NCBI GenBank assembly: GCA_030247855.1
Contig: JAPDRN010000016.1
Location: forward strand, 310,001-374,000
Direction of reading: 5' to 3'
Source of the DNA: Knufia peltigerae
Lineage: Eukaryota > Ascomycota > Eurotiomycetes > Chaetothyriales > Trichomeriaceae
DNA: 64,000 bases
The notes below the pieces were generated by a model, which saw only the letters and a program-made list of their open reading frames with translations, had not been told where the DNA came from and did not search any database. Position 1 is the stretch's first letter. Each line of letters begins with the position of its first letter. Shown here piece by piece: positions 32,268-43,532 of the stretch. Position numbers and translations under genes: made by a program.

Positions 32268-34360
32268 TCACGAAGCCAGTGACAAACTACTTGCAAGTCG
32301 TCCAGCCGCGTCTTTTAATTCTACAATCGTGTCGCAGGCCGCGAAAACAAACCGATCTTGTCTGATTATGGCATATTTTCGACCCCGGATCTCCCGCCGA
32401 AGCCTGTGCTCGTCGTAGCCGATGGGCTCGGGACGATTTCTGCACAGGATTGGATCTGCCGCGAACTCTGTGCCCGTCGCAAGGCGAGCTACGTCTTGTT
32501 GTGGTAATGTCATCGATCCCGTTGATGCATTGGTGGATTGGATGAGAATGGTGGCTTCGTTTGAACGGAGCAGGTTTTTCGAAACGCGGTCAATATCGCT
32601 GATGCCCTTTGTGAGCCTGTTGAAATCGTCCAGGCCATCAGGTAGGATGAGAAGCTGAAAGAGGCCCGTCTTTTGAGGCCCAAAGATCAAGTCGTCCGTG
32701 AAGCACACTTTTTGAGTCTTGAAGTCGTACGCATATACCTGGGGGAGAAGAAGGCCGCCTTCCATCTCAGGAATGAAGGGCATCCCTTCTTTGTGTTGAT
32801 ACCTGGTCATCCCTTCGGCCCGAGCTCCCAATTCGATCTCTTTGCGGTAAGCAGGTATCAGTTGGACTGCCCACATGTACCACTCTCTGACGAACACTTT
32901 GAACGGGTCAGATTCAGTCACGTATTCACCATTCCGGACCGTGGCGGCGAGCGAGCGATCGAGTTGCTGTTTGCGCTCCGTGTACCACGCCGTGAGGACT
33001 TTTTCGAAATCTGCTTTCGGAGTGCGGTACAAGAAAGCAAGCCTCCATGCCAATGCAGAGGCATCTCGAAAGCCCGAAGCTATACCTTGGCCACCTAAAA
33101 TTGGTCGATCCGTCAGAAGGCTGGACATGAGAGGATGTTTTTGTCTGTCTAGTCAACAACTCACCGAAAGGAGGAAAGACATGTGCCGCGTCGCCCGCCA
33201 ATATCACCCTCCCCAACGCCCACTTGTTGCAGCTCCTAGCCACGAAAGAAAAGGGTCGAGATCGGAGGGTCTTGATGCAATCTTCGGGGAACCTCACGGG
33301 ATGTGCCAGACCATAGCGGCTGCCCGGATGTGTGATGTACGGATAAATGATCTTGCTGGTTTCTTCGAATTGGGCCATTCGTTGACCGTCCTCGTCCTTT
33401 TGGACCACGAACTCGAACCTCCACAGTCGGTCCGCCGGTGGCCCGAACCTTCCACACACCGAGGGTCGCTCGGGATTGCACAGGAATCGAAAGTCTCTGG
33501 GGAAAAACAGGTCGTACACTTCCTGTGGCGTGTAGCCGAGTCTCCACAAGGGGAAGTCGGGATGTGACTTTTCATCCGGCAACGTTATCTGCCAGTTCAA
33601 CGCGACCCAAGTCTCTTCATAACTCGTCCTGCTCTCTCTGAGATTAGCTGGATGCTAGCATAAAGCCGCTTCGAGGGCTCCATGATGGTAATGATGATGA
33701 ACTTACATCTCAGACTTGGCCATGACGATGCCCTTTGGTTCGAGATACATCTTACGAACATAGCCAGTCTTGCCGTCGGCACCGACGAGGAAAGGAGCTT
33801 TGATGCGATGCGTCGACCCTTTGGCGTCGACGTAGTCGACGTATGCATAGTTCTGGTCTTCACTGACACCTGTGACCGTGGCTTCTGTTATCAAGTTGCA
33901 AGACGGCGTCGTCTGAATCTGGTCCCTAATGGCCTTCTCCATGGCCGGTTGCTTGTGACATATGAAGCCGACATGTCCCGTACCGCCTTCTGTCGTCTTG
34001 TACTTCATGGACAAGAGTGGCTTCTTCCTCGAATCCGTTCCGTCTCCTGTCACGAAATTGAACTTCTCCATACCTTTGCGCGTTAGCTAAGCGACGAGAA
34101 ATGTTTCGCTCTTGGGACTTACAGGTGCCAATTTCGGTATAGACGCGTTCATAGATACCAATGGACTGTAGTATTCGAATGCCATCTTCATCGAGAGCGA
34201 TACCTCGAGGGTCTGTGGTGATGTCCTTTTCTCGTTCCAGCACGATGTTGGGTATGTTCAAATGTCCAAGAAGTACCGAAAGTGCAGTGCCTGTCGGGCC
34301 TCCACCACATATGATGACCCCAGTCTCCTCGATCTGTGATGTTCCTGGTACTGTTGACAT
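32268..34360 (-). CDS. FAD-dependent aromatic-ring monooxygenase (PheA/TfdB type)
   Basis: Flavin hydroxylase of the PF01494 class, typically adding oxygen to phenolic or polyketide-like rings using NAD(P)H. Exons 34360-34123, 34073-33707, 33637-33165 and 33094-32268 give 634 residues; all phases agree. The N-terminal dinucleotide-binding motif is VIICGGGPTGTALSVLLGHL, ending with the ribose-binding acid in VLERE. The NAD(P)H/FAD DG-type segment reads APFLVGADGKTGYVRKMY. The second FAD motif is RVILAGDAAHVFPPFGGQGI, split by an intron inside PFG|G. The C-terminal third resembles the thioredoxin-like domain of phenol hydroxylases (RPEPIGYDEHRLRREIRG, DRFVFAACDTIVELK). The start is the first in-frame ATG; earlier codons lack one. 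It is divergent from a C2H2 regulator 960 bp away. Substrate unknown. Confidence 0.9.
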
Positions 34361-35320
34361 GGCCACAAACTTCTCAGTTAATACTCGACAGCGCTCTCGT
34401 GGAACTGAATGTTGAACCCGATTTCTTGGTGTCAGAATCGAAGGTCCAGCAGGATTCAAGACCGGGTCCCGGCTGCATATTTGAACGACCTCACAAGGTT
34501 CTGGTTCTCCATGGGGATTCTAGATCATTTCCCGCCATCTGGAGACTCGGGTCCCTTGAACCAAGTAAATTGATTCCCGGGGAGTCAAGTTCATGTGGGA
34601 CGTTTGGCAGGTTGTGGGACCCCGGGGGTATATACTCGGTACAGTACAGCCTCAATTGTCCCCACAAAGCACAGCGACAGAATGTGGGACCTTAGAGGCC
34701 ACGCAAGGCATTATTGAGTCGAGGGTATTCCGTAGTTGTCGTCAAGATCCGAGCAATCAGTGCATAAGTCAGAAATAGACATAGAGGCCTCGCACTGCAC
34801 TCGTCTCGATAAGTGCACTGCTCTACATCATTATGTCCAAATTACAGAAATAAAGGCCGTTTGGATAGGCCTGAGAACGGAGTACATGTACTGTAGCCAC
34901 AGTAGATTCCCCCCACTGTACGCGACTATGTAGAGTTCGATAGCCTCCTCGACCCAGTACTTGTGTAATCCGAATATTCGGCCCAATTGGAACCCATCTG
35001 AATAACTGTACAACACGATGTACGTCTGTGACGAATCCCTGCTCTCTGCCGACGCCAACTTCCCCAGCTCTTTCTTTTCTACTTCTCCTCCTCATCCTCC
35101 TCCTCATTCTCGTCTACATCCCCACAATCCCATTAACTGGTCTCACTCGCCAACATCTCTCTTTTAACAATAAATCCCACCTTTGTGGTCTGATAACCCC
35201 AGATGTTACAGCCCACACCGCGCGTGTGGTGTTAGCGACACTCGAATCCACGAACAGGCAATATTCGACGGTCAAGCCGGGGTCAATCAACCACCACATG
35301 TTGGCAACAGAAGCAGCGGA
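34361..35320. other. divergent promoter between monooxygenase and C2H2 regulator
   Basis: This 960-bp spacer is shared by two divergent genes. It has a GTATATAC element near 34629 within a GC-rich CCCCGGGGG context, an ACGGAGTAC word at 34877-34885, and a CT/TCC-rich tract at about 35060-35110 preceding the regulator. Shared promoters of this type often serve an enzyme and its regulator, which is inference here. No gene seen. Confidence 0.45.
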
Positions 35321-37987
35321 ATGCCTGATCTTTCGATAATATCCAGTAGCGTCGATGGTGCCCCCTTGAAGAGTCACCGTCGCGCACCCAAGATCAGACA
35401 GTGCATGACTTGCGGCCGTACGTTTGCCAAAACAGATCACCTCGAGAGGCACATCAGGTCTCATACCAAAGAAAAGCCCTTCAAATGTGCCAAGTGTGGG
35501 CGAAAATATGGTCGTCAGTAAGTCATTGAATGATACCATCACAACTTCGATAGCATTATGTGAAGTCGGGAAGGGAAAGGTAGCGACGTATGGCATGCAA
35601 ATTGCGACAGTCCTGCTAAGGTCAAGTACTACAAAGATTGGACATGGTGTTGTTCGGTTCTCAACAGCCTGTCACCTTTTGCAGGCGCTGGAATCAATTT
35701 GGCAGATCGCAACCAGAAGTGTTGCACCATGCATACATTCCATACGTCGCTACAATCTCCTACCAGGAAATTCTTACCTCAAGGGTTGAAATTGCAGGCT
35801 AATCAGGAATTCAATAGTGATACTTTGCTCCGGCACTTAAAAGACCATTCCGACGCCGCATCTAACCACGACAATCAAGATAAACCACATCATCGAAGCA
35901 GCATTTCAGTCGAACCCGATTCCATAATAACAACAGCATCGATGCAACAACCTGTGTCGACCACCGAAATGTCACTCTCTGCACCATCAGTATCATCAGA
36001 GCCGCAGAGTCTGTCCATCAACGGCATGGGCGGCTCCCACATGAACCTTCCTGTCTCGAATTTTGGCAGCCACAGCAACTCCGACTATCAAAATACGACA
36101 GTACCACAACAGCAGCAGCAGCAGCAACAACAGGATGGCTATTCTGGACATTTTATTTCAGAGCCCCTACCTAATAACTTTGATCCTTCTTTGGACGCTC
36201 TCGATTTCGAAGCTCAGTTTCCTTCTTGGATCGTACCCACCGACCTCGATTTCCACACCGGCATTCTCGACACACCCCTTGCCACGAGCATGGCGGAGCT
36301 CAGGCCCGGTTGGCCAGATAGTCCGTTTACGACGTTCGGTTCATCCACGTACAAACCCGTGGATAACATGCAACATCTGTGGTTCACCCCCAACGACGAA
36401 GGGCAAGAGGAAGTTCTCCCTTCGGGACCCGCGACACCGCCCGCTTCGCACGTCGAAGTCGACGACTCGTACCGTCAGACTTTACATCAGAGTCTGCTGA
36501 TCCGATCGGTGGAGCAGAGTCTCCCGTCATCCGACTTTCTAAATCTCTGCGTGAGATCCTATTTCGCCAAGTTTCACCCCGTGTTCCCCGTGGTCCACGC
36601 GCCGACTTTCCGCCCTTCAAAGGCGAACTCGATGGTTTTGTTGTCCATCTGCTCCGTGGGCAGCCTCTTCACGGGCTCGGCACACGCCATTCGACAAGGG
36701 GTCCAGATCTTTGAACGCCTGCACAAAGCCGTCCTGGCCAACTGGGACCGCCTCATATCTCGAGGGACGGACGAAAAGATTTCCCTTATCCAGACCGCCA
36801 TCATCGGACAGACTTTCGGACTGCTTTCTGGAGAGCCGAGGCACCTCTCGATCGTGGACACGTTCAACGGCACACTGATCTCGTGGGCGCGACGACTCTC
36901 GACCTTCAAGACCAAGAAGATGAGGGGACTCGAGCTGCTCAGCCTCGGTCCCGCCGAACTGGAAAAGCAATGGCGCGAGTGGGCCAAGAACGAAGAACTC
37001 ATCCGAATCGCGCTGGCCGTGCACATCCACGACGCCGAGCTGGCGAGCATCTTCCACCACGAGCCCTTTCTGCGGCACAACTCGCGGCAACTGCCCGTGG
37101 CGGCGTCGAACCAGATGTTCATGGCGTCCAAGGCGGAGGAGTGGCGCCAGGCCTACCTCGACGACCCCAGCAATTTTGAAATGGACGACAGCACCCCGGC
37201 CTCCGTCGACGCCCACGTCGACTTCGACATGCTCTCGACCCCTCAGGCCAGCTATTTCACGGCCTACACGGTCCTCGAGGGCATTTGCGTGAACATCGTC
37301 GAGAACCGCATCGACTCTCGCTCCTCCCCGGCCACCATGGAAGACCTCTCTCACCTCCTCAACACCTTCTTCAACCGATTCCTCCTCGGCACCGGCACCT
37401 CGTCGTGGAAGCCGGACCACATGGACATGATCATCCTCTGGCACCTCGCCTACATGTCCATCTGCGCCGACTTTGACCTGCTGGAAAGGGCCATCGGCCG
37501 CGACGGCTCCCAGCTCTCCGCCGAAGACCGCGTCGCCATCACCCACTGGGCAGACTCCAACGACGCGAAGCGATGCGTCATCCACGGCTCAATCATCGCC
37601 AAGAAACTCGAGGACCTCCCCTTGGGTTCGGAACCGGCCATCCACGTGCCCCGCGCCATGTTCAGGGCCGGCATCGCCTGGTTCTGTTACACTCGTTTCG
37701 GCACGCGGGGCGGTGGCGCCGGTGACGGCACGGGCAACAATGGTAACAATAACAAGGCCGTCACGACCTCGGAAAGTCTGGACTTTCCCGAATTCAGACT
37801 GTTGGGCGTTAACCCTGCCTTGTTGCTGTTTCAAGTGAACGGTTACAAACACGGCCTTCCCACGACGGCCGAGATCAATGCCGCCTTGTGTGGCCTGACC
37901 GACCTCCTCAGACGGATCGGACATTGGGAAATCGCACGCAGGTTTGCCGCCATCCTGGGTGCTCTTTTGCACAACGATTCCGATTGA
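35321..37987 (+). CDS. C2H2 zinc-finger transcription factor with fungal_trans domain
   Basis: Two exons, 35321-35517 and 35818-37987, give 788 residues. Two tandem fingers are seen: Cys28, Cys31, His44, His48 and Cys56, Cys59, His72, His76. The second finger is completed only after splicing (KYGR|HDTLLRHLKDH), which fixes both splice sites of the unusually long 300-nt intron; its acceptor is preceded by GCTAATC. A disordered Ser/Gln-rich region with a Q9 run at about residue 165 precedes the fungal_trans domain (FLNLCVRSYFAKFHPVFPVV, IRIALAVHIHDAELASIFHH). The C-terminus ends ALLHNDSD. The ATG at 35321 is the only one in frame before the first finger. A second in-frame ATG inside the intron (35729) could start a form lacking the fingers. 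Likely a pathway-type regulator; target unknown, with the divergent monooxygenase an obvious candidate. Confidence 0.88.
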
Positions 37988-38799
37988 AGGGAATGCAAGG
38001 GACATTGTCTACACAACCGTCATTGCCACGGTCAGTTGGATCGTAAATGACCGACCAAGGTGGTGTCAAAATTGGTGTTGATCCCATCTACTACATCGAC
38101 GAGGAGCGCGGCATTCTCTCCCATCATCGACAACTCCTCCAACGTTGGCCACTGCGCGTCTGGAAAGTAACAGAAATCTACTGATCAAATCGAAGACAAC
38201 ACTGGCAGTCAACCCTTGTTGTCCCTTTGTTGTCGGCTCGTACAATGAGCTCATGGCGTTCCAGTAACATTTCCCGAGTAGTCGATCGCCTTCCGAAGCA
38301 CATGCGACTGGCAACGACGTCCGCAAGAGAAATTCATCGTCGTTCCATGCAACACTGTCGCAGTCGTAACCATGTATTTCCAAGTCAATAGAGCCAGTCG
38401 AGGGCGATAAGACGTCGCCTCGCGGCGAGGAGAGCTTTCCCCCGATCAAGACGGACGGGTTGATATCCCCCCGCAAAAATATCACTCCCAATCACTTACT
38501 CAATCCTCGGCTAGTGTTCTAGATGGTGTCCCTTGGGAGATAATTCGTCAATTATCAGGTCTTGACGCCGGTACTTGCCGCTTCACACATTCCCTGCTTT
38601 GAGACATGGATCATGGATGTTGAGAGCGCTAGTCAGGTACCGAAACTCTCAAAGATACGGGCCTAAAAAGAAAGTCTGACCTCTCTTCTGTTCTACTTTT
38701 CTACTTTACCATTATTCAGGCAATCTACAACAGCAAGGAAGTACCGTGGTAATCGGCATCTCCCCAAGAACAGCGTACAGTCAAAGACCCGAGTGAACA
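37988..38799. other. convergent spacer with an unexplained open frame
   Basis: About 810 bases between the C2H2 regulator and AOX, which converge. On the minus strand a 141-codon frame (38066-38491) lacks an ATG for its first 79 codons. A strong TTACTTTCCAG acceptor-like site at about 38160-38170 would, in another frame, lead into TQWPTLEELSMMGENAALLV.. ending at about 38040. This might be a gene relic or exon of something undetected; I do not call a gene. Confidence 0.3.
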
Positions 38800-40135
38800 T
38801 CAACCAATGACCTCATCACGCTCGTAGCCCGTCCCCCTCGCGACGGCGTTCGGTTTGTGACCTTTCGCCTCGGCCTTGTAGTCACTCACAAACGGATTCG
38901 GGTCCTCCTTGTAGTCCAGGTTGCCCAGCGTGTGGTTGACACCCCTGTGGACGGCCTCGTCGGCACGGATGTAGAGGATCAGGTCCCTCATGGTGCGTCT
39001 CCCCTCGGGCATGTGCCAGTACTGCACGGCCAGTTCGGGGATCTGGAAGCTCGGGTCGCTCCACTTGGGCAGGAGGCCCTGTTCGATCTCCTTGATGCAC
39101 CGGGTGTAGGTGTGCACGGCCTCCTCCTCGAGGTAGCCGACGAAGCGGTGGCAGATCTTGGGCGAGACGAGGTACGAGCAGAAGAGGGCGTTGAAGAAGA
39201 CGCCCTGCGCGCCGAGGATCATCGTCTTCATGAACCAGCCCGGCTCGCACATCTTCATGAACGTCAGGAGGTGCATGCGTTCGTTGTACGACTCTTCCAG
39301 CAGCGTCTCGATCCACCCGTTGTCCCGCTTCATGCGGCGGAGGGAGCGGAGGTGGCGGAGCATGCCGGCGACCATGCCGGGGACGCCCGCGATAGACTCC
39401 AAAAACACAAACCGCACGAGCTGTGGAGGACACGATTTGTTAGCATTCCCCGATCGCTTCGTGTTCCTGATTTGAAGTGGTCGTGACTCACCCATTGTGC
39501 TTCGGTCAAGGGTTTGCTGGCAACTATTGCCGTGGTGGGCTTGGATTTGTCGGATTGCTGTTCTGCTCTGAGACCCGTCGCGAGGTCCATGCCCCATCTG
39601 TTGCCGGATTAGTCGTGACTAGGAGGGGGGGGAGCATGCTATATGCCTGAGTTGCAAATTACCGGCAGAATCTGATCAATTTCCATGCCGACCAGTCACC
39701 CCAGGATCTGGGTTCTCTGTGAGCTGGAGTGACGTTGAGCATTTCCTCTTCCGAAAAGTCATGGTGTTGCCACGCCGCTGGTGTCTGCCGGATGTACTTT
39801 GTCTCCTGTGACGGAAAGAAGTCACGAAGCCGTGAGACGCTTGTGGTGGAGAAACATCGTGCTGGTGTCGACGACGTCTTTTCGGCAAATCCGTTGTAAC
39901 GGCGGATGGGGAAAGTTCCGCCGGGGCGGGCGAGATTTATTGTCGAATGATGGCGGTACTGAGGTTCTCTGGTAAAGGGTGATGCGGTGCCTTGAGCGAT
40001 TATGAAGTTCGTCTGGTGCTTGGGAATAGTACTGCCAGCATGGTAAAGAGGCGCGACGGTGCTTCCAAGCTTGGCTGCAGAGGCAACCGAGCAGAGGCTC
40101 GGAGCGGCTGTACTTGTTGCGCTCGTTAGAGACAT
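38800..40135 (-). CDS. AOX1: mitochondrial alternative oxidase
   Basis: Cyanide-insensitive ubiquinol oxidase of the inner mitochondrial membrane. Exons 40135-39663, 39597-39492 and 39420-38800 (introns of 65 and 71 nt) give 399 residues. The first ~110 residues are a Ser/Ala/Arg-rich presequence with few acidic residues, as expected for mitochondrial import. The di-iron ligands are all in place: Glu201 (FLESIAG), Glu240 and His243 (NERMHL), the glutamates of LEEEAVH (291-293), and Glu348 and His351 (RADEAVH). The core LRHLRSLRRMKRDNGWIETL and the tail GVNHTLGNLDYKEDPNPFVS are typical of fungal enzymes. A TATAAAG sequence (40234-40240) lies about 100 bp upstream of the ATG. The gene is complete; length is slightly above the family norm because of the long presequence. 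Confidence 0.96.
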
Positions 40136-40233
40136 GAGAGAAATCGGGTGCAGTACTGTTGAGGATGGTTCATTGCTGCCGCTTGTTTATCGTTGGTACA
40201 CGTTGAAGCTCCGGAAGCTGCGACTTGTCATGA

Positions 40234-40240
40234 CTTTATA
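40234..40240 (-). promoter_or_regulatory. candidate TATA box of AOX1
   Basis: TATAAAG on the minus strand, about 100 bp upstream of the AOX start codon, in an otherwise mixed-composition promoter. Distance and match are good for a TATA element; use is inferred. Confidence 0.45.
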
Positions 40241-42102
40241 CACATTGCCCTGTCGGATGTATATCGTGATAAGAAGTCCTCTCATTGGCCTCGAACGTGC
40301 TCACCGCGGGTGCCCAGCTGTGGGGAGTCGGCGACTTGGAGGCGCCGCCGGAGTATCAGATTTTTAGATAGTTGCGGTCCGCCCAATCTTTTCTACGCCA
40401 AGGTCGACGTGCATTGATCATGTTGGCGCTTCCGGATTCTTCCAGGGTCATAAGATCTTTGCGTGTTTGGTCAATTGGCAACACGAAAGGTCCGACTTTG
40501 CTTATTCCATGTCTTTCCAAAACCATCAGCGCAATGTTCACTCACCTCGAGGCCGATCAGGACGGCGCTTCATCTTTCATGCAATATATCCGTATAACGG
40601 AGAAGTTCTTGAGAGTTGGATTGTTCGATTTCAAGCTGCGACGGAGAATGAGTATGGTGTGATGTTCGCGTCAAAGTACCGGTCGACTTTTTCCGGTGTC
40701 AGCCCTGACCCTGTCGGAGGTCATCCGATAGGCTCGATAAACCACGCAGGGCTTGTGACTGAAGCCAACGATATTCCTGGATAGAGATTGGCTGTGTAGG
40801 TGGAAGTCGGGAAATATGGTCGGCGAGAGGAGACAATTACTAACTTATTAGTCGAATTCGTCGGCGAGTACCAGGCAATACTGCGCGTGTGTGCCTTATG
40901 TAATCAGCTTCATGGCCGAGAAATATAAACTCCTCGAAATACCTCAAAGATCCCATTGTTTGCGCAAATGCTACCCTTCTGTCTGGTTCAGTACTTGTTG
41001 TTGGACGCATACCTGCAGCATTCATGCGTGGTCGCACATACCAGCTGAAGCGCGATAGAGCACACGAATGCAGATGTCCCTACTCTAGTGAAGTGAATTG
41101 AAATACGAGATGAATCACAGCGCATGCTTCCAGATATAGCTGTGAAGGCCCAGTGATTCGGTTCCTCGGTGCCACGAATAAATAAAAAAAAGGATTCCAT
41201 CGAAACTTGAACCCAAGCACAAGGCACCAAAAAAGAAGGGCGCCTTGAATGAGAAGGGTTCCAGCACCTCAAGTTCTGAAACTCGGTGGATCTATCCTGA
41301 AAGTGCACTTCATCAGTGCCAGATAAAACCCCAAATTGGGTGTCAGAGGACCGGAGCTCCGCTCCTCACCCAAGGCGCCAGAAGAATAAAGGCAGTGTGA
41401 GGTGTTGGTCTTATTAGCCCTGGCTGGCCAGGCCAGAACTGATTAGACCAACGAGGCCAGAACCAATTAGGCCAACAGGACTGCATGCAGTAGGCATATG
41501 TTAAACAAAAATTCAGGAATTGAATATATATCCCGTATTATCCAGAATGTGATGTGCAGTGAATCCGGGTTGCCAAGCTCGCAGGACAAGCCCAACAATA
41601 CCAGCTGAAGACGTACCGCCGGTGATATTGAATAGGTTAAGCACAATAGTATCGACTATCCTCTCGATGTAGGAAAAAAGACGGTAGTGATTCTGGTAAC
41701 AATGCGGTCGCGGCCTCGAAGAGATGCAAAGTCTCCATAGCAATAGTGCGTGGCGGCAAGACATTGTGCGGTTCGAGAGGAACATAATTCATTGTTAGTC
41801 CTGGTCGTGTGGTGTCAGTCCTTGTAGCAGACGCTCCGTCTCTATTGAGATTAGCATAACGCAGGTAATTCACGGAGGAAACTGAATGCATCAATCGCCT
41901 CCAACCCTCCTATTGATGAAGCACTCCTTGAATAGAATCAGTTGCGTTTGTTCGCCAAGCCAGAAGACGATGAAGCAGTGAATAAAAGTCACCACATTCA
42001 ACAGCTCACACTTATACCCTTTCCAATTCTCATATTTCACCTCTCACCTTTCACTTCTTAATTTTCAAAACTTTCAAATCCAAAAATTCCACGACTCTCA
42101 CC
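40241..42102. other. gene-poor spacer with a repeat-like element
   Basis: Nearly 2 kb between AOX1 and the acidic-tailed orphan. Several overlapping small frames occur at 40370-40790 without recognisable domains. An inverted/direct-repeat element lies at 41403-41477 (separate entry), and a 10-bp palindrome CGGAGCTCCG at 41352-41361. The last ~60 bases before 42103 are pyrimidine-rich, a likely leader for the next gene. Confidence 0.5.
41403..41477. repeat. inverted plus direct repeat with TGTTGG...CCAACA ends
   Basis: The left arm from GTTGGTCTTATTAG (41404-41417) pairs imperfectly with CTGATTAGACCAAC ending at 41452, with GGCC-rich text between; a third related unit (AGGCCAGAACCAATTAGGCCAACA) follows at about 41454-41477. 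TGTTGG and CCAACA are the usual ends of fungal LTRs, but 75 bp is far too short for a full LTR. Best read as a relic or small inverted-repeat element. Confidence 0.5.
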
Positions 42103-42906
42103 ATGGCTGAAGAACAGCAAAATCGCTTTTGCTTCGAGGTGCGAATCATCGGAAACAACACCAACACCACTCCTCCAATCATCGTTCCCTTTTGCGAGGC
42201 CAGAGACAGAGCAGAGCTCTGGAACGAGACTGTCGACGTGGTGGCCTTCTGGTCAGATTACAGATTTCTCAACGCGGCGTCCAACGACTGGCCAAACCCC
42301 CCTCTCATCCTCCTGCAAGAGACATCGACCAGCAGGCACGACATCGAACACAACCGCTGGAAGACCATCAACTGGGACGAGGCGTCCGAATACACCAAAT
42401 GGTTTCAAGCCAATGTCGCCGAGGGAGACGCCGAGACACTCAAGATTGAAATCCACTTCTTGACGGGGTCCTCAGAAGAGTATTGGAACATTTACAACCA
42501 GCTGACTGCGGTCGGCAAAGACAACGCCACCATGCAAGACAAGAGTCTTGTCGAGATTCCCTTCAGTGCAGACATGAGCAACCTGCAGAATGTTCAAGTT
42601 GTGGCAGGCACCAATCAGTGGTTGCCGAGACGAGAGGTTGATGTCCTGGCAAACGCCAATAATTGCGAGAGATGTGAGGCCAAGGCCGTGGAGCTTGGTC
42701 TGAAGCGGCCTTCGTGGCGTCAGAAGAAGGCCAAGGAGGCCAAAGATGAAGATGAGATGGAGACACCCGTCGAAGGCAAAGACGAGGATGTCATGGAGGA
42801 GGATACTGGGGTTGATGAGGGCGAAGAAGGAGATGTTGAGATGGGAGATGCCGGTGCTGGTGAAGGTGCAGGTTGGTCAATGGACCTGACACGACGATTT
42901 AGATAG
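42103..42906 (+). CDS. hypothetical protein with acidic C-terminal tail
   Basis: I do not recognise this family. The intronless frame from the ATG at 42103 gives 267 residues in a clean context (pyrimidine-rich leader, CACCATGG start). Residues 1-185 look globular: FCFEVRIIGNNTN, a tract with many Trp (LWNETVDVVAFWSDYRF, HNRWKTINWDEASEYTKWF) and LKIEIHFLTGSSEEYWNIY, suggestive of an alpha/beta or beta-rich fold. A single CX2C (NNCERCEAKAVEL) follows near residue 186; then comes a Lys-rich stretch (RQKKAKEAKDED) and a long Glu/Asp tail near residues 220-255. No signal peptide or membrane helix. Acidic tails of this kind occur in histone chaperones and other nuclear proteins, but that is only an analogy. 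The high quality of the start context and biased composition support a real gene. Confidence 0.68.
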   Translation: MAEEQQNRFCFEVRIIGNNTNTTPPIIVPFCEARDRAELWNETVDVVAFWSDYRFLNAASNDWPNPPLILLQETSTSRHDIEHNRWKTINWDEASEYTKWFQANVAEGDAETLKIEIHFLTGSSEEYWNIYNQLTAVGKDNATMQDKSLVEIPFSADMSNLQNVQVVAGTNQWLPRREVDVLANANNCERCEAKAVELGLKRPSWRQKKAKEAKDEDEMETPVEGKDEDVMEEDTGVDEGEEGDVEMGDAGAGEGAGWSMDLTRRFR

Positions 42907-43058
42907 AGAAGAGGAGCGACGAGGCTGGAACGAGGTTGAGGTTGCCAATGGCGTGAGAGAGAATGTCAAAATGTCAGATTTTATTTGCCTCGGATCAGAG
43001 TTTTTCCGTCCCGCCAGCCAAGAAATTCCCAACGGATCAAACTCGTCTCTCTCACAAA

Positions 43059-43076
43059 ATGATGATGATGATGATT
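43059..43076. repeat. ATG/GAT trinucleotide repeat
   Basis: About six tandem trinucleotide units in the 3' flank of the acidic-tailed gene. Confidence 0.8.
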
Positions 43077-43403
43077 GACTTCTGTGCAGATAACAGAAAG
43101 AAAGCGACAAGAAGCAAGTTTGTTTCACATCCAGGTAGCATCGTGTCCTCGACTACTGCACTGAGTGCAACGAAAAACCACAATTTTACGCTGTTCTGGC
43201 TGAGGCGAGCCCACCTCGAGGCCCGTCTTATTGTGGGAACGGCGGCGCCGTTATCAAGCCGACAAGTCATGACGAACTGGAGTAGTGGTGTGCTATTGGC
43301 CTAATCGGCAGAATTGCCACACCATGACACGATCTCATCGCTAAAATGCAGAACAGAGGCGTGTGGATGTAGCCGACGGTAAGCATGGACCCCTGCTTCT
43401 TTG

Positions 43404-43532
43404 CGATAATAAGCTCCCTGCGTGAATTCTATCAGCAAATTTTTCCACAGCCTTGTCGATCTCTGCCAATCACACCGATACAATGACTTCCCTTCACGCG
43501 ACAATAACTTCCTTAGCACGTTGACCTTATCG
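43404..43532. promoter_or_regulatory. paired GATA-type sites upstream of the amino-acid permease
   Basis: CGATAA at 43404-43409 and TTATCG at 43527-43532 both fit HGATAR, the core bound by AreA-like nitrogen regulators, at 269 and 141 bp before the permease ATG. Amino-acid permeases are classic AreA targets; functional use is inferred, and isolated GATA cores occur often by chance. Confidence 0.35.

Noticed and set aside
32875..33567. 230-codon plus-strand frame
   Set aside because: Antisense to exons 3 and 4 of the FAD monooxygenase, crossing its intron; no domain.
36617..37585. 322-codon minus-strand frame
   Set aside because: It lies wholly antisense to the C2H2 regulator in a GC-rich coding stretch; composition (Val/Gly/Asp/Arg-rich) is that of an antisense shadow and no domain is visible.
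38857..39486. 209-codon plus-strand frame
   Set aside because: Antisense to the AOX1 coding exons; no domain.
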